Shown one piece after another: positions 55,983 to 64,000 of a DNA stretch of 64,000 nt. Origin of the DNA: Paenibacillus endoradicis (lineage in GTDB: Bacteria; Bacillota; Bacilli; Paenibacillales; Paenibacillaceae). Location: positions 62,001-126,000 of the forward strand of contig NZ_JANQBB010000001.1 of assembly GCF_024721975.1 (NCBI RefSeq). The letters run 5' to 3'. The position numbers were made by a program, and so were the translations under genes. The notes under the pieces were generated by a model that saw only the letters and a list, made by a program, of their open reading frames with translations, was not told where the DNA came from and ran no database searches. The first letter of the stretch is position 1, and the number at the start of each line of letters is the position of its first letter.

Positions 55983-56889
55983 TGTTTCCTTATTCGCTGC
56001 AGCTCTACGTATGATTACACCGATTTTGCTTGCAGCTTTAGGTGGAGCAATATGCGCACGAGTTGGACTATTTAATGTTGGTTTGGAAGGTCTAATCTTA
56101 GTAGGTGCATTTTCCGCTATTCTTGGTAATTATTTAACAGGTAGTATTACAATGGCCATCTTGTTCGCTATTGGTTGTTCACTGTTATTCGCGCTACTCT
56201 TTGCCTATATGAGTATTAATTTACAGGCAAATGTAATTGTCGTAGGTATTGCTATTAACTTTTTAGCCGCTGGACTAACGACGTTTGCCCTTCGTGCAAT
56301 TTTCAATGTAAAGGGAGCTTATTACGACAAAGATATGCAGGGACTACCTAAGCTCGATATTCCATTAATAAAGGATATCCCATGGATCGGCGATGTTTTT
56401 TCTGGTCAATCTATTCTAGTGTATGTGTCCATCATTATCGTAATTTTATTGCAAATATACTTGTATAAAACGGTATCAGGTTTCCGTCTGCTTGCAGCTG
56501 GAGAGAATCCAACGGCAGCTCGTAGTATTGGTTTACCGGTTCGTAGAATTCAATACCTTGCAGTATTGCTTTGTGGTGCGCTTTGTGGACTTGCAGGTGC
56601 ACAGTTGTCTCTTGGTAATGTAACGATGTTTACTGAAGGTATGACAAGCGGTCGTGGATTTATCGCATTAGTAGCAACGATGCTAGGTCAATCTAATCCC
56701 ATTGGTGTAGCAGGTGCAAGTATATTGTTTGGCTTTATGGAGGCTTTGAGCTATCGTTTGCAAAACTTCTCTATTCCTTCAAATCTTTCAGCTATGCTTC
56801 CGTTTGTTGTAACCATTATTGCGATGATTTTCTTCAAAAACAATGGATATAAGGACGAAGCTAAAAAATCTAACGGAAGCTCACGCTAA
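55966..56889 (+). CDS. Nucleoside ABC transporter permease 2 (NupQ type)
   Basis: 307 aa, ATG 55966. RbsC-like permease with LAALGGAICARVGLFNVGLE, GLILVGAF, and ENPTAARSIGLPVRRIQYLA (coupling helix region). Completes the importer encoded from 52315. The downstream nucleoside phosphorylase (57776) supports nucleoside rather than sugar as substrate. Confidence 0.93.
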   Translation: MDQLIDVSLFAAALRMITPILLAALGGAICARVGLFNVGLEGLILVGAFSAILGNYLTGSITMAILFAIGCSLLFALLFAYMSINLQANVIVVGIAINFLAAGLTTFALRAIFNVKGAYYDKDMQGLPKLDIPLIKDIPWIGDVFSGQSILVYVSIIIVILLQIYLYKTVSGFRLLAAGENPTAARSIGLPVRRIQYLAVLLCGALCGLAGAQLSLGNVTMFTEGMTSGRGFIALVATMLGQSNPIGVAGASILFGFMEALSYRLQNFSIPSNLSAMLPFVVTIIAMIFFKNNGYKDEAKKSNGSSR

Positions 56890-56899
56890 CGGTTGATTT

Positions 56900-57092
56900 T
56901 ATGCTTATGCTTCCGAAGTACTTTTCTGTGCGAAGAGGTTATGACAAGAAGCACAGAAAAGATTTAGCTTCCGAAGTGCTTTTCATTAACAATAAGTATA
57001 CCTAGAAGATATGAAAAATTTTTGCCTGTGCTTCTGATGTGCTTTTCTGTGCAAAGAAGTAAAGTCATGAAGTCCAGAAAAGTTGGAGGAGG
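56900..57092 (+). repeat. SD-proximal hairpin element, copy G (three tandem units)
   Basis: G1: lead-in ATGCTTCCGAAGTA, CTTTTCTGTGC (56921-56931) / GCACAGAAAAG (56951-56961). G2: lead-in TAGCTTCCGAAGTG, CTTTTCAT (56979-56986) / ATGAAAAA (57011-57018). G3: lead-in TGCTTCTGATGTG, CTTTTCTG (57042-57049) / CAGAAAAG (57075-57082), followed by TTGGAGGAGG. Only G3 carries the SD. Confidence 0.82.
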
Positions 57093-57100
57093 TCGTCGAT

Positions 57101-57775
57101 ATGCATAAAAAAGCGGAGCGTCTGAAAAAAGTTAAGGCGCCATTAGCTGCAAAAGTACCACCGGAACTTCAGCATCGTGTACCTCCTGGACAAACAGTTA
57201 CAGATCGTTTTCCGATTCTTCACGAAGGTGAAGTGCCACAGTATGATATGTCAATTTGGAATATCAAAACATTTGGTGAAGTAGAGACGATTCGTAGTTT
57301 CGACTTTGACGATTTGATGAAATTACCTCAAACTGAGATCACCTGTGACATTCATTGTGTAACACGTTGGTCTAAGCTTGATACGAATTGGGTTGGCATT
57401 AGATTCTCAGATTTGTTACCTTTGCTCGGTGTAAAAGCTGAAGCAAAATATGTAATGATTCATGGGGAAAATGATTACACAGCTAATGTTCCTTTAGAAG
57501 ATTTGATGCGTGACAATATATTGTTAGCACATACTTTTGACGGAGAGCCACTTACTGAAAAACATGGTGGGCCATTGCGCATGGTCATTCCACATCTCTA
57601 CTTCTGGAAGAGTGCGAAATGGATTACTGGTTTTGAATTTATGGTTGAAGATTACCCAGGATTCTGGGAACAAAATGGATTTCATAATTATGCAGAACCA
57701 TTTGCCGAACAACGTTTCTCTGGAGATGGTTTTGATCTACCAGAAGATGAGTGGCATGGGAAGGAGTTTGACTAA
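57101..57775 (+). CDS. Molybdopterin-dependent oxidoreductase (sulfite-oxidase fold, YuiH-like)
   Basis: 224 aa from ATG 57101, 8 nt after GGAGGAGG. Sulfite-oxidase-type Mo-cofactor domain alone: ITCDIHCVTRWSKLDTNWVG contains the Cys expected to bind Mo, then YTANVPLEDLMRDN and GGPLRMVIPHLYFWKSAKWI. No heme, signal peptide or C-terminal dimer domain, like B. subtilis YuiH. Substrate unknown; the stop codon is directly followed by the phosphorylase start, so the two are co-translated, an unexplained pairing. Confidence 0.88.
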   Translation: MHKKAERLKKVKAPLAAKVPPELQHRVPPGQTVTDRFPILHEGEVPQYDMSIWNIKTFGEVETIRSFDFDDLMKLPQTEITCDIHCVTRWSKLDTNWVGIRFSDLLPLLGVKAEAKYVMIHGENDYTANVPLEDLMRDNILLAHTFDGEPLTEKHGGPLRMVIPHLYFWKSAKWITGFEFMVEDYPGFWEQNGFHNYAEPFAEQRFSGDGFDLPEDEWHGKEFD

Positions 57776-58495
57776 ATGTTTTTATCTATTCTTGAAGTTA
57801 ATTCAGAGCAACTGCCAGGTCTTGCTATCGTATGTGGAGATCCACGTCGCGCCAAGAAAATTGCAGACATGCTAACTGATTCTGTTGAACTATCATTCGC
57901 TCGTGAATATCGTACCTTTGTTGGTTCATATAAAGGCGTACAATTAGCAGTAGTAAGTCATGGTGTAGGTTGCCCTGGTGCTGCGGTATGTTTTGAAGAA
58001 CTTATTAAAGGTGGCGTACATACGATTATTCGTGTAGGTACAGCAGGTTCTTATTCCGCTGATCATCCTGCAGGAAGTTTGATCGTAAGTACGGGTACAA
58101 TCCGTACAGATGGACTAACTAAACAATTAGTACCTGATGGTTTCCCTGCGATTGGCGATAGTGAAGTTGTTAATGCACTATTTGCTTCTGCAGAGGAACA
58201 AGGTGGTATTGTGAAGAAAGGTATTACTGTAACTCTTGATGTATTCTTCAATGGTCCAGTAGAAATACCTCACAAGCTATATAAAGCATCTGGAGCACTT
58301 GCAGTAGAGATGGAGATAGCTTCATTGTATGTTATTGCTTCACTTCGTGGCATTCGTGCTGGAGCAATTGTAGCACTTGATGGCTATGCTGATTCTGATC
58401 TAGCTGAAGGTTATGATCCACATACAAACGTAGTAAGTGATGCTGTTGAACGTGAAATTAAAGCAGCACTTGAAGCTATGGTGAAATTAGCTTAG
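57776..58495 (+). CDS. Nucleoside phosphorylase (PNP/UDP family)
   Basis: 239 aa; ATG 57776 immediately after the preceding stop, RBS AAGGAG at 57760-57765. Fold markers of the uridine/purine phosphorylase family: VCGDPRRAKKIADML (phosphate loop), VSHGVGCPGAAVCFEELI, TIIRVGTAGSYS, and AVEMEIASLYVIASLRGI (ribose-binding Glu-Met-Glu). Splits nucleosides to base and ribose-1-phosphate. Fits with the nucleoside importer just upstream. Base preference cannot be read from the sequence. Confidence 0.9.
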   Translation: MFLSILEVNSEQLPGLAIVCGDPRRAKKIADMLTDSVELSFAREYRTFVGSYKGVQLAVVSHGVGCPGAAVCFEELIKGGVHTIIRVGTAGSYSADHPAGSLIVSTGTIRTDGLTKQLVPDGFPAIGDSEVVNALFASAEEQGGIVKKGITVTLDVFFNGPVEIPHKLYKASGALAVEMEIASLYVIASLRGIRAGAIVALDGYADSDLAEGYDPHTNVVSDAVEREIKAALEAMVKLA

Positions 58496-58531
58496 TCATG
58501 TGATTTACTTTTGACAAATATAATGTTCAAT

Positions 58532-58581
58532 AAAACAAATAGGGAACTTCATGGAAGATCATGAAGTTCCCTATTTGTTTT
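58532..58581. terminator. Bidirectional terminator after the phosphorylase gene
   Basis: AAAACAAATAGGGAACTTCA / TGAAGTTCCCTATTTGTTTT, perfect 20-bp stem or longer. Confidence 0.92.
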
Positions 58582-58645
58582 AAAATTATTGTAGGATGTA
58601 TAGCTCAAATTAATGGTTCTGACTGTACGTAACAGGTAGCTTTAA

Positions 58646-59185
58646 TTAATTGTCCGGTACATACGTAATAGCTAGCCAATAGGTATCATCTGATGTCTGA
58701 AAAGAAATAACTAAATCTGGTCCAGAAGATAACTCTACAAAATATCTGCTCCTATCCTTTTGTGCTCGAACGCCTTCCTGGATGAAATAGTAGTTTTGAA
58801 TTTGTCCTGAAGTTTTCAGTCTAGTTAACTCTTTTTCGTAGAAAGATTGAAATTCATTTTCACCAACATAAGTAATATAAAAAGGTGAACAAACATCTTC
58901 TTTTGCTTGAAATACAGTTCGTTTAGGCAGAGGTATTGTAATGTTTTTCAGGTCCTCTTCAAATTCACAGGAAAAACTTTCGCTAGATAGCAAATAACTC
59001 TTTACATAACTATTGAACGTAAAGTTCCAAAAATACGTTTGACATAGGATGAAGATGGGAATGGAAACAGTAAGGAAAACAATAATTATGCGTTTGCGAT
59101 TTATTGATTTTATTATAATTAGTACAATACAGAACGCAATTACCAAGCCTATTGAATAAATAATATAATATATATTTCCAGCCAC
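58646..59185 (-). CDS. Hypothetical two-helix membrane protein
   Basis: 179 aa; best start GTG at 59185-59183 with GAGGGG upstream. Two hydrophobic helices (about 4-26, 32-52), then a soluble part (about 60-179) predicted outside or inside by charge only weakly (SINRKR loop suggests the C-terminus is outside). It ends QTSDDTYWLAITYVPDN. No family recognised and no homologous neighbour. Codon use is AT-rich like other poorly expressed genes. Confidence 0.6.
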   Translation of the reverse strand: MAGNIYYIIYSIGLVIAFCIVLIIIKSINRKRIIIVFLTVSIPIFILCQTYFWNFTFNSYVKSYLLSSESFSCEFEEDLKNITIPLPKRTVFQAKEDVCSPFYITYVGENEFQSFYEKELTRLKTSGQIQNYYFIQEGVRAQKDRSRYFVELSSGPDLVISFQTSDDTYWLAITYVPDN

Positions 59186-59301
59186 CGACTCATCCCCTCA
59201 GCAACTTCTTCAAAGAAAATTGATTAAGTTTTCTCTAACTTACCATATAATGTTATCTTTGCAAACGGTCAAGTATTAAAGATTAAAGCCATAAAAATAT
59301 T

Positions 59302-59315
59302 TGATATCGCTTACA
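59302..59315 (+). promoter_or_regulatory. Candidate cre (CcpA) site upstream of the LacI-ribokinase promoter
   Basis: TGATATCGCTTACA matches cre consensus TGWAARCGYTWWCA at 12 of 14 positions and lies 10 bp before the -35 box. Confidence 0.5.
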
Positions 59316-59324
59316 TTTACATTA

Positions 59325-59353
59325 TTGACAGTCTTTCTATCCTGTGATAAATT
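59325..59353 (+). promoter_or_regulatory. Promoter of the LacI-ribokinase operon
   Basis: TTGACA (59325-59330), 17-bp spacer, TAAATT (59348-59353). An imperfect palindrome with central CG, AAAATGTTTTCGTAAAAG (about 59376-59393), lies between promoter and RBS and could be the autoregulatory LacI-type operator. Confidence 0.6.
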
Positions 59354-59421
59354 ATACAAAAGTAAACAGTTTAGTAAAATGTTTTCGTAAAAGTAGGGAC
59401 GCTTGAGAAGGAGGTACTCCG

Positions 59422-61398
59422 TTGAAGGATATTGATACTTCAAATAACAAACCTGCAAGAAAAACTGGCACTAAATCTTTAACAATTAATGATATTGCCA
59501 AACTTGCCGGCGTTTCTATTGCGACGGTTTCCAAGATTTTGAATCAGAAGGATCAAGACATTGGAGAAGAAACGAAGAAAAAGATTAATAAAATTATTAG
59601 CGATAACAATTACGTACCATACCAGAAGATGATGAAACGTATTTCAGCAAAATCATCTACAATCGGCTTGGTAATGGGTGATCGTATATCGAATGATTTT
59701 TATACAGCTTTTACAAAAGGCGTGGAAGAATGTGCATACCAAGCGAAGATGAGCGTTATTATTGCTCACACCGATGCAAGTGAGGTCGGTGAAAAGAAAT
59801 ACGATAAAATTCTTCAAGATAGAAATGTAGAAGGTATCATACTAGTCCCTGCTTCTGGAATGGAGATAGCAGAAACAGAAGTGTTTTCTTCAAAAGATGC
59901 TCCAGTTGTAGTAGTAAGTCAGCGGGCATTAGATGAGCAAATCCATCAACTGTATTTCGATCATTTCTTAGGTGCATATAAAGCAACAACATACATAATA
60001 GAACATCAGCATGAGCTCATTGGCTTTATTACAGGCACGTTGTCTGACCCTGTAGCGGAAAGTCGTTTGGAAGGATACAAAAAAGCGTTATACGATCATA
60101 ATATTTCCTTTGAGAGAAGCTTACTATTTGAAGGTACTCAAGGAGATAATAAGCAATTTGGTAATGAAGGGACGAAGCTACTTCTAGCAAAAGGAGTTAC
60201 AGCTATTGTAGCTGCTAACGATGAGATTGCTTCAGGTGTATACGGAGCTATTAACGAAGCGTTGTTGAAAATACCATCTCATGTCTCAGTTGTTGCGTTG
60301 TCTGATTCAAATATAAGTGATCTTATTATTCCTAATCTGACAGCTATTCGCTATCCAACGTATCAAGTCGGATATGAAGCTTGCACACAATTAATAAAGC
60401 AAATTAGAGGCGAAGAAGTAGAGCAGAAAATAGTGTATGGACCTGAACTAATTGTTAGAAAAAGCGTAGATAAGCCTTCAGGGCCTGACTATTCTCAGAA
60501 AGAGAAAATTGCGATCGTTGGAAGTCTTAACATGGATATCATTATGAAAGTCCCTCATATTCCAAAAGTAGGGGAAACCATTCTAGCTAATGACATCAAA
60601 CATGCTGCAGGTGGCAAGGGCGCTAACCAAGCTGTAGGGGCTGGAAAGCTGAACGGTAAAGTGTACATGATCGGTCGTGTTGGAAATGATCTATATGGTC
60701 GAGAGTTATATCATAGTTTAATCAAGTATGGTGTAGATGCTAGCGGTGTTATCCATGATGATATGTTACCTACTGGTAATGCTTATATCTATGTTTCAGA
60801 TAACGGTGATAACAATATCGTTGTAAATCCAGGAGCCAATTCAAGATTAAGTATTGAGCAGGTACAAGAGTTTGAATGGATCTTCGATAAAGTATCTTAT
60901 TGTCTCGTACAGATGGAAATTCCAATGAATACGATCGAATATGTTGCAACATTATGTAGACAGAAAAATGTAAAACTAATACTGAATCCAGCGCCTGCTA
61001 GAGAAATCAATTATTCATTATTTGAAAACTGCTTCCTTGTTATTCCGAATGAGACAGAGCTTGATCGTATGATTCCTGGTGAAGCATCAATTGAAGAAAA
61101 AGCAATCAAGCTATTAGAAAAGAGTTTTCAAAATGTTATTGTCACACTTGGTGAGAAGGGTTGCCTTCTAGTGAATGCCACAACTAAAAAGTATTTTCCG
61201 GCAGCAAGTTTTAAGGCTGTGGATACAACAGGAGCAGGGGACTCGTTCATCAGTTCATTAACAGTAGCTCTATCGGAAGGGAAAAACTTTGAAGAATCTA
61301 TAGCGTTTGCTAGTCTAGCGGCAGGTATTACTGTAAGTAGAGAAGGAGCTCAACCATCCCTTCCAGACAAGGAAACGATAAGAATGTACTTGCAATAA
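59422..61398 (+). CDS. LacI-type regulator fused to a ribokinase-like PfkB sugar kinase
   Basis: 658 aa, TTG 59422 after AAGGAGG. Residues about 20-70 are a LacI helix-turn-helix (LTINDIAKLAGVSIATVSKI), about 75-345 a periplasmic-binding-like sensor (TIGLVMGDRISNDFYTAF), and about 362-658 a complete ribokinase (VGSLNMDIIMKVPHIPKVGE, AAGGKGANQAVGAGKLNG, VDTTGAGDSFISSL with the catalytic Asp). The frame is continuous through the junction, so it is a real fusion, not two genes. It probably senses the sugar it phosphorylates, or its precursor, and regulates the genes behind it. First gene of the 59422-64000 locus. Confidence 0.92.
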   Translation: MKDIDTSNNKPARKTGTKSLTINDIAKLAGVSIATVSKILNQKDQDIGEETKKKINKIISDNNYVPYQKMMKRISAKSSTIGLVMGDRISNDFYTAFTKGVEECAYQAKMSVIIAHTDASEVGEKKYDKILQDRNVEGIILVPASGMEIAETEVFSSKDAPVVVVSQRALDEQIHQLYFDHFLGAYKATTYIIEHQHELIGFITGTLSDPVAESRLEGYKKALYDHNISFERSLLFEGTQGDNKQFGNEGTKLLLAKGVTAIVAANDEIASGVYGAINEALLKIPSHVSVVALSDSNISDLIIPNLTAIRYPTYQVGYEACTQLIKQIRGEEVEQKIVYGPELIVRKSVDKPSGPDYSQKEKIAIVGSLNMDIIMKVPHIPKVGETILANDIKHAAGGKGANQAVGAGKLNGKVYMIGRVGNDLYGRELYHSLIKYGVDASGVIHDDMLPTGNAYIYVSDNGDNNIVVNPGANSRLSIEQVQEFEWIFDKVSYCLVQMEIPMNTIEYVATLCRQKNVKLILNPAPAREINYSLFENCFLVIPNETELDRMIPGEASIEEKAIKLLEKSFQNVIVTLGEKGCLLVNATTKKYFPAASFKAVDTTGAGDSFISSLTVALSEGKNFEESIAFASLAAGITVSREGAQPSLPDKETIRMYLQ

Positions 61399-61413
61399 GG
61401 AGGAAGCGACAAG

Positions 61414-62781
61414 ATGACAACAAGAGAATTAAGAATACTTGCCCCTTGTGGCATGCTTGGTTACGGATTTCCGAAATCATCCTTTCAAAGAGGAATGGAA
61501 TTGTTGCCAGATGCTATTGTAGTCGATGCGGGATCTACAGACGGTGGACCCCATAAACTAGGGGCAGGTTCGGCGATTGTAAGTAAACAAGCTTGTAAAA
61601 AAGACTTGGAGATTATGATTTCTGCAGGAGTATCAGCAAGTATTCCGGTTATTATCGGCTCGGCGGGCGGAAGTGGAGCGAAAGTTCATGTAGAATGGAC
61701 TCGCTCCATCATTACTGAAATTCTGCAAGAAAAAGGTTTAAGTGGACTGAAGATCGCTACGATTTGGGCAGATATTCCAAATGATATTATTGAAGCCAAG
61801 CTAGACAGTGGACAGTGTCTACCACTTGGTTTGTCAGTGAAACCGTTAACGAAGGAAAGATTATATGCAACCAATGGTGTAGTTGCACAGATGGGTCATG
61901 AGCCTATTGTAGCTGCTCTAGAAGAAGGTGCAGATATTATCATCTGCGGTCGTGCTTATGATCCATCACCGTTCGCAGCGGTTGCTATTCATAAAGGGTA
62001 TGATGCAGCACTTGCCTATCACATGGGGAAAATATTAGAATGTGCGGCTCTCTGTGCGGAACCAGGGACGACAAAAGACAGTATGTTAGGCATTTTGAAA
62101 GAAAATTCCTTTATATTGAAAACGCTTAATGATACGCGTAAATGCACAGCGATTTCTGTTGCAGCCCATACATTTTATGAAAAAGATCATCCTTACTTAC
62201 TACATGGACCTGGTTATATATTGGACCTTGAACATTGTGAGTTTACTGAACTTCCAGATCATAGCGTCGAGGTTAGAGGAAGTAAGATGCTCGAAACGCC
62301 TGAATACAAAATTAAGCTCGAAGGCGCAATGCAAGTTGCTTATCGCACATTTGTCATAGCTGGCATAAGAGATCCGTTACTTATTAATAAAATTGAGGAA
62401 GTTGAAGAACTAGTAAAACAGCAAGTTTACGAGTACTACACTGAGATTTCACAAGAAGATTATTCGATAAACTTTATCAATTACGGGATGAATGGTGTCT
62501 TGGGGTCACTAGAGCCAACTCCTAATCCAGGTCATGAGCTAGGTGTATTGTTTGAAGTTATTGCAGTGACGCAAGAGCTGGCAAGTGCTATCTGTGGATC
62601 AGTTCGTTCGACTTTTTTACATTACGGTTATGAGGGAAGAAAATCTACTGCAGGAAATCTAGCATTCCCGTTTGCACCAAGTGACGTACCATTTGGGCCA
62701 GTTTACGAGTTTTCAGTATATCACTTAATGGAAGTATCCGATGGATTAGAAATGTTCCATTGCGATTATGAAGAGGTGTAA
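61414..62781 (+). CDS. AtuA-like / DUF1446 family protein
   Basis: 455 aa, ATG 61414 after AAGGAGG. Motifs ILAPCGMLGYGFPKSSFQRG, VVDAGSTDGGPHKLGAGSAI, IIGSAGGSGAKVHVEW and IICGRAYDPSPFAAVAI belong to the AtuA/DUF1446 family, named after acyclic terpene utilisation but widespread in sugar-acid and organic-acid loci with no settled reaction. It is followed at 2 bp by a DUF4387 protein, the usual partner, suggesting a two-subunit enzyme. Confidence 0.85.
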   Translation: MTTRELRILAPCGMLGYGFPKSSFQRGMELLPDAIVVDAGSTDGGPHKLGAGSAIVSKQACKKDLEIMISAGVSASIPVIIGSAGGSGAKVHVEWTRSIITEILQEKGLSGLKIATIWADIPNDIIEAKLDSGQCLPLGLSVKPLTKERLYATNGVVAQMGHEPIVAALEEGADIIICGRAYDPSPFAAVAIHKGYDAALAYHMGKILECAALCAEPGTTKDSMLGILKENSFILKTLNDTRKCTAISVAAHTFYEKDHPYLLHGPGYILDLEHCEFTELPDHSVEVRGSKMLETPEYKIKLEGAMQVAYRTFVIAGIRDPLLINKIEEVEELVKQQVYEYYTEISQEDYSINFINYGMNGVLGSLEPTPNPGHELGVLFEVIAVTQELASAICGSVRSTFLHYGYEGRKSTAGNLAFPFAPSDVPFGPVYEFSVYHLMEVSDGLEMFHCDYEEV

Positions 62782-62783
62782 CG

Positions 62784-63095
62784 ATGAAGATAAGTGAAGC
62801 AGCGGTAGTTTTACGTAGTAAAAACAGTGGACCGTTCGAAATTACGTTAGATGCATTGTTCGGAGATAAGGAAATTTACGATGCATTGAAACGGTCAGAA
62901 ATAATTAATAAGTCATTGATTGCTAAGCTTTATAACATTGCGGAAGAGAATATTACACATATCGTGTTTTTTGATCAGGCTCTAGGATTCAAAGTTACCT
63001 TCTCCCGCAGCGTATCGTCAGGAACTTTCTTGGATCGTGATGTGTACGGCGCACAGCAGCATGCTCCATTAATGGATTTGGAATTCGACATCTAA
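62784..63095 (+). CDS. DUF4387 protein, partner of AtuA-like protein
   Basis: 103 aa, ATG 62784, start 2 bp after the AtuA-like stop. Family features: AAVVLRSKNSGPFEITLDAL at the start, then LYNIAEENITHIVFFDQALG, and the end DVYGAQQHAPLMDLEFDI. In many genomes this domain is fused to or adjacent to DUF1446, which suggests a small subunit. Reaction unknown. Confidence 0.85.
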   Translation: MKISEAAVVLRSKNSGPFEITLDALFGDKEIYDALKRSEIINKSLIAKLYNIAEENITHIVFFDQALGFKVTFSRSVSSGTFLDRDVYGAQQHAPLMDLEFDI

Positions 63096-63114
63096 GCGAA
63101 TAGGGGTGAAAGCA

Positions 63115-64000
63115 ATGAGTTCTCGTTTAATGCAAATGTGGAAAGACAAAATGTTATACATTATGCTCGTTCCGGCTTTTGCTTACTTTTTCATTTTTCA
63201 TATTTGGCCTATTTTAGGAATGAAGCTGGCATTTTATGAGTACCGCATTATAGGCGATAACGTATTCGTAGGAATGAAGTACTTTACAGCATTGTTTAAT
63301 ACACCAGTATTTACGAATGTCCTGATGAACACTTTAATTGTTAGTGCTATGAAAATAGTTATTATTTTCCCTCTTCCTGTTATCTTTGCACTATTACTCA
63401 ATGAATTTAGAAATGGGAGCTTCCGGAAGAGTATTCAAGTAATATCATACTTGCCTCACTTTCTTTCATGGGTTGTTATTGCAGGGATTTGGTTTGAATT
63501 TATGTCACCTTCAAAAGGAATTGTAAACGGTATCATTCAATTATTTGGATTTCCTGCCCATGATTTTTTAACAGATAAATCTTCCATACGTTGGATTTTG
63601 GTACTAAGCGAAGCTTGGCGTAGTATTGGCTGGGATTCAATCATATTCCTAGCAGCAATCATTGGAATAAGTCCTAGCTTGTACGAAGCAGCGTATGTAG
63701 ATGGAGCAAATCGTTGGCATATCGTTACTAAAATTGTAATCCCACATCTCTACATTCCCATGGTCACAATATTTATTCTGAACATTGGATTCCTAATGAA
63801 TGCTGGGCTAGATCAAATACTCAACTTTACCAATGATGCAGTTAACAGCAAGATAGATATTATCGACACTTATGTATATCGCGTTGGATTATTGAATTTT
63901 GAATATTCATTCGCAACGGCTGCTAGTTTATTTAAGAGTGTTATAGGTGTCATTCTCGTACTATCCACTCACTTTATTTCCAAAAAATTGACTTCAAAAG
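63115..64000 (+). CDS. LplB-type carbohydrate ABC transporter permease, 3' end beyond window
   Basis: ATG 63115 with GGGGTGA upstream; 295 codons visible and still open at 64000. MetI-like permease with MLVPAFAYFFIFHIWPILGM near the N-terminus and coupling motif EAAYVDGANRWHIVTKIVIP (EAA loop). This LplB/YtcP group in Paenibacillaceae imports oligosaccharides or uronic-acid derivatives with a second permease and a lipoprotein, expected just downstream. Same strand and 19 bp after DUF4387, so part of the LacI-ribokinase operon. Confidence 0.9.
   Translation, partial: MSSRLMQMWKDKMLYIMLVPAFAYFFIFHIWPILGMKLAFYEYRIIGDNVFVGMKYFTALFNTPVFTNVLMNTLIVSAMKIVIIFPLPVIFALLLNEFRNGSFRKSIQVISYLPHFLSWVVIAGIWFEFMSPSKGIVNGIIQLFGFPAHDFLTDKSSIRWILVLSEAWRSIGWDSIIFLAAIIGISPSLYEAAYVDGANRWHIVTKIVIPHLYIPMVTIFILNIGFLMNAGLDQILNFTNDAVNSKIDIIDTYVYRVGLLNFEYSFATAASLFKSVIGVILVLSTHFISKKLTSK

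Overview
The window is AT-rich chromosomal DNA from a spore-forming Bacillota, most likely a member of the Paenibacillaceae. The evidence is gene content and order. From yrzE to pbpI (about 1-46800) it follows the conserved Bacillus subtilis yrzE-spoVB-comN-secDF-recJ-apt-relA-dtd-hisS-aspS-tcdA-rarA-cymR-iscS-mnmA-yrrI-alaS-ireB-ruvX-yrzB-mltG-trhP1-trhP2-pbpI series. SecD and SecF are separate proteins rather than fused, and LplB-type sugar permeases and AtuA/DUF4387 pairs are common in Paenibacillus relatives. No rRNA, tRNA, CRISPR array, prophage or intact insertion sequence was seen.

Layout. 1-9060: membrane proteins, SpoVB flippase, ComN, the SecD/SecF translocase pair, a stand-alone CDF-type dimerisation domain, RecJ, and Apt. 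9077-18792: stringent response (Rel), D-aminoacyl-tRNA deacylase, HisRS with a T-box leader, AspRS, TcdA and a methyltransferase. 18828-28711: RarA, DedA and PAP2 membrane enzymes, a CopC/CopD pair on the minus strand, a CBS-domain transporter, MnmA divergent from CymR-IscS, a PRC-barrel protein and a zinc-ribbon protein. 28712-30700: a decayed stretch with an IS21-like remnant, an orphan E2 acyltransferase domain that has lost its catalytic His, and a broken beta-propeller gene. 30699-40095: YrrI, T-box-controlled AlaRS, IreB, RuvX, two DUF1292 proteins, MltG and the two U32 proteins for tRNA 5-hydroxyuridine. 40277-49690: two paralogous chemoreceptors occupying the place of udk-greA, PbpI, an AI-2E family protein and a NodB-type deacetylase. 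49711-58584: IlvD, a MarR regulator, a NupNOPQ-type nucleoside ABC importer, a Mo-cofactor oxidoreductase and a nucleoside phosphorylase. 59325-64000: a sugar or sugar-acid catabolic locus with a LacI-ribokinase fusion, an AtuA-like protein, DUF4387 and an LplB-type permease cut by the window end.

The most interesting signal is not a gene. At nine places, on both strands, the Shine-Dalgarno sequence of a gene is immediately preceded by the 3' arm of a small hairpin of the form ACTTTTCAT...ATGAAAAGT-(T)TTAGGAGG. Between copies the two arms change together (ACGTTTCAT/ATGAAACGT, AATTTTTCGT/ACGAAAAATT, ACTTTTTAT/ATAAAAAGT, CTTTTCTGTGC/GCACAGAAAAG), which is the signature of a selected or recently copied stem. 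Several loci carry additional tandem copies upstream. The element may be a mobile or duplicating 5'UTR cassette that supplies a ready-made RBS, or a translation-control hairpin. A second family of about 110-nt structured repeats (five copies, core GTGTACCAATAACGTACAC, covarying outer arms) lies in the intergenic gaps of the aminoacyl-tRNA synthetase and stringent-response region. A 51-bp tandem repeat separates the hisS T-box from hisS.
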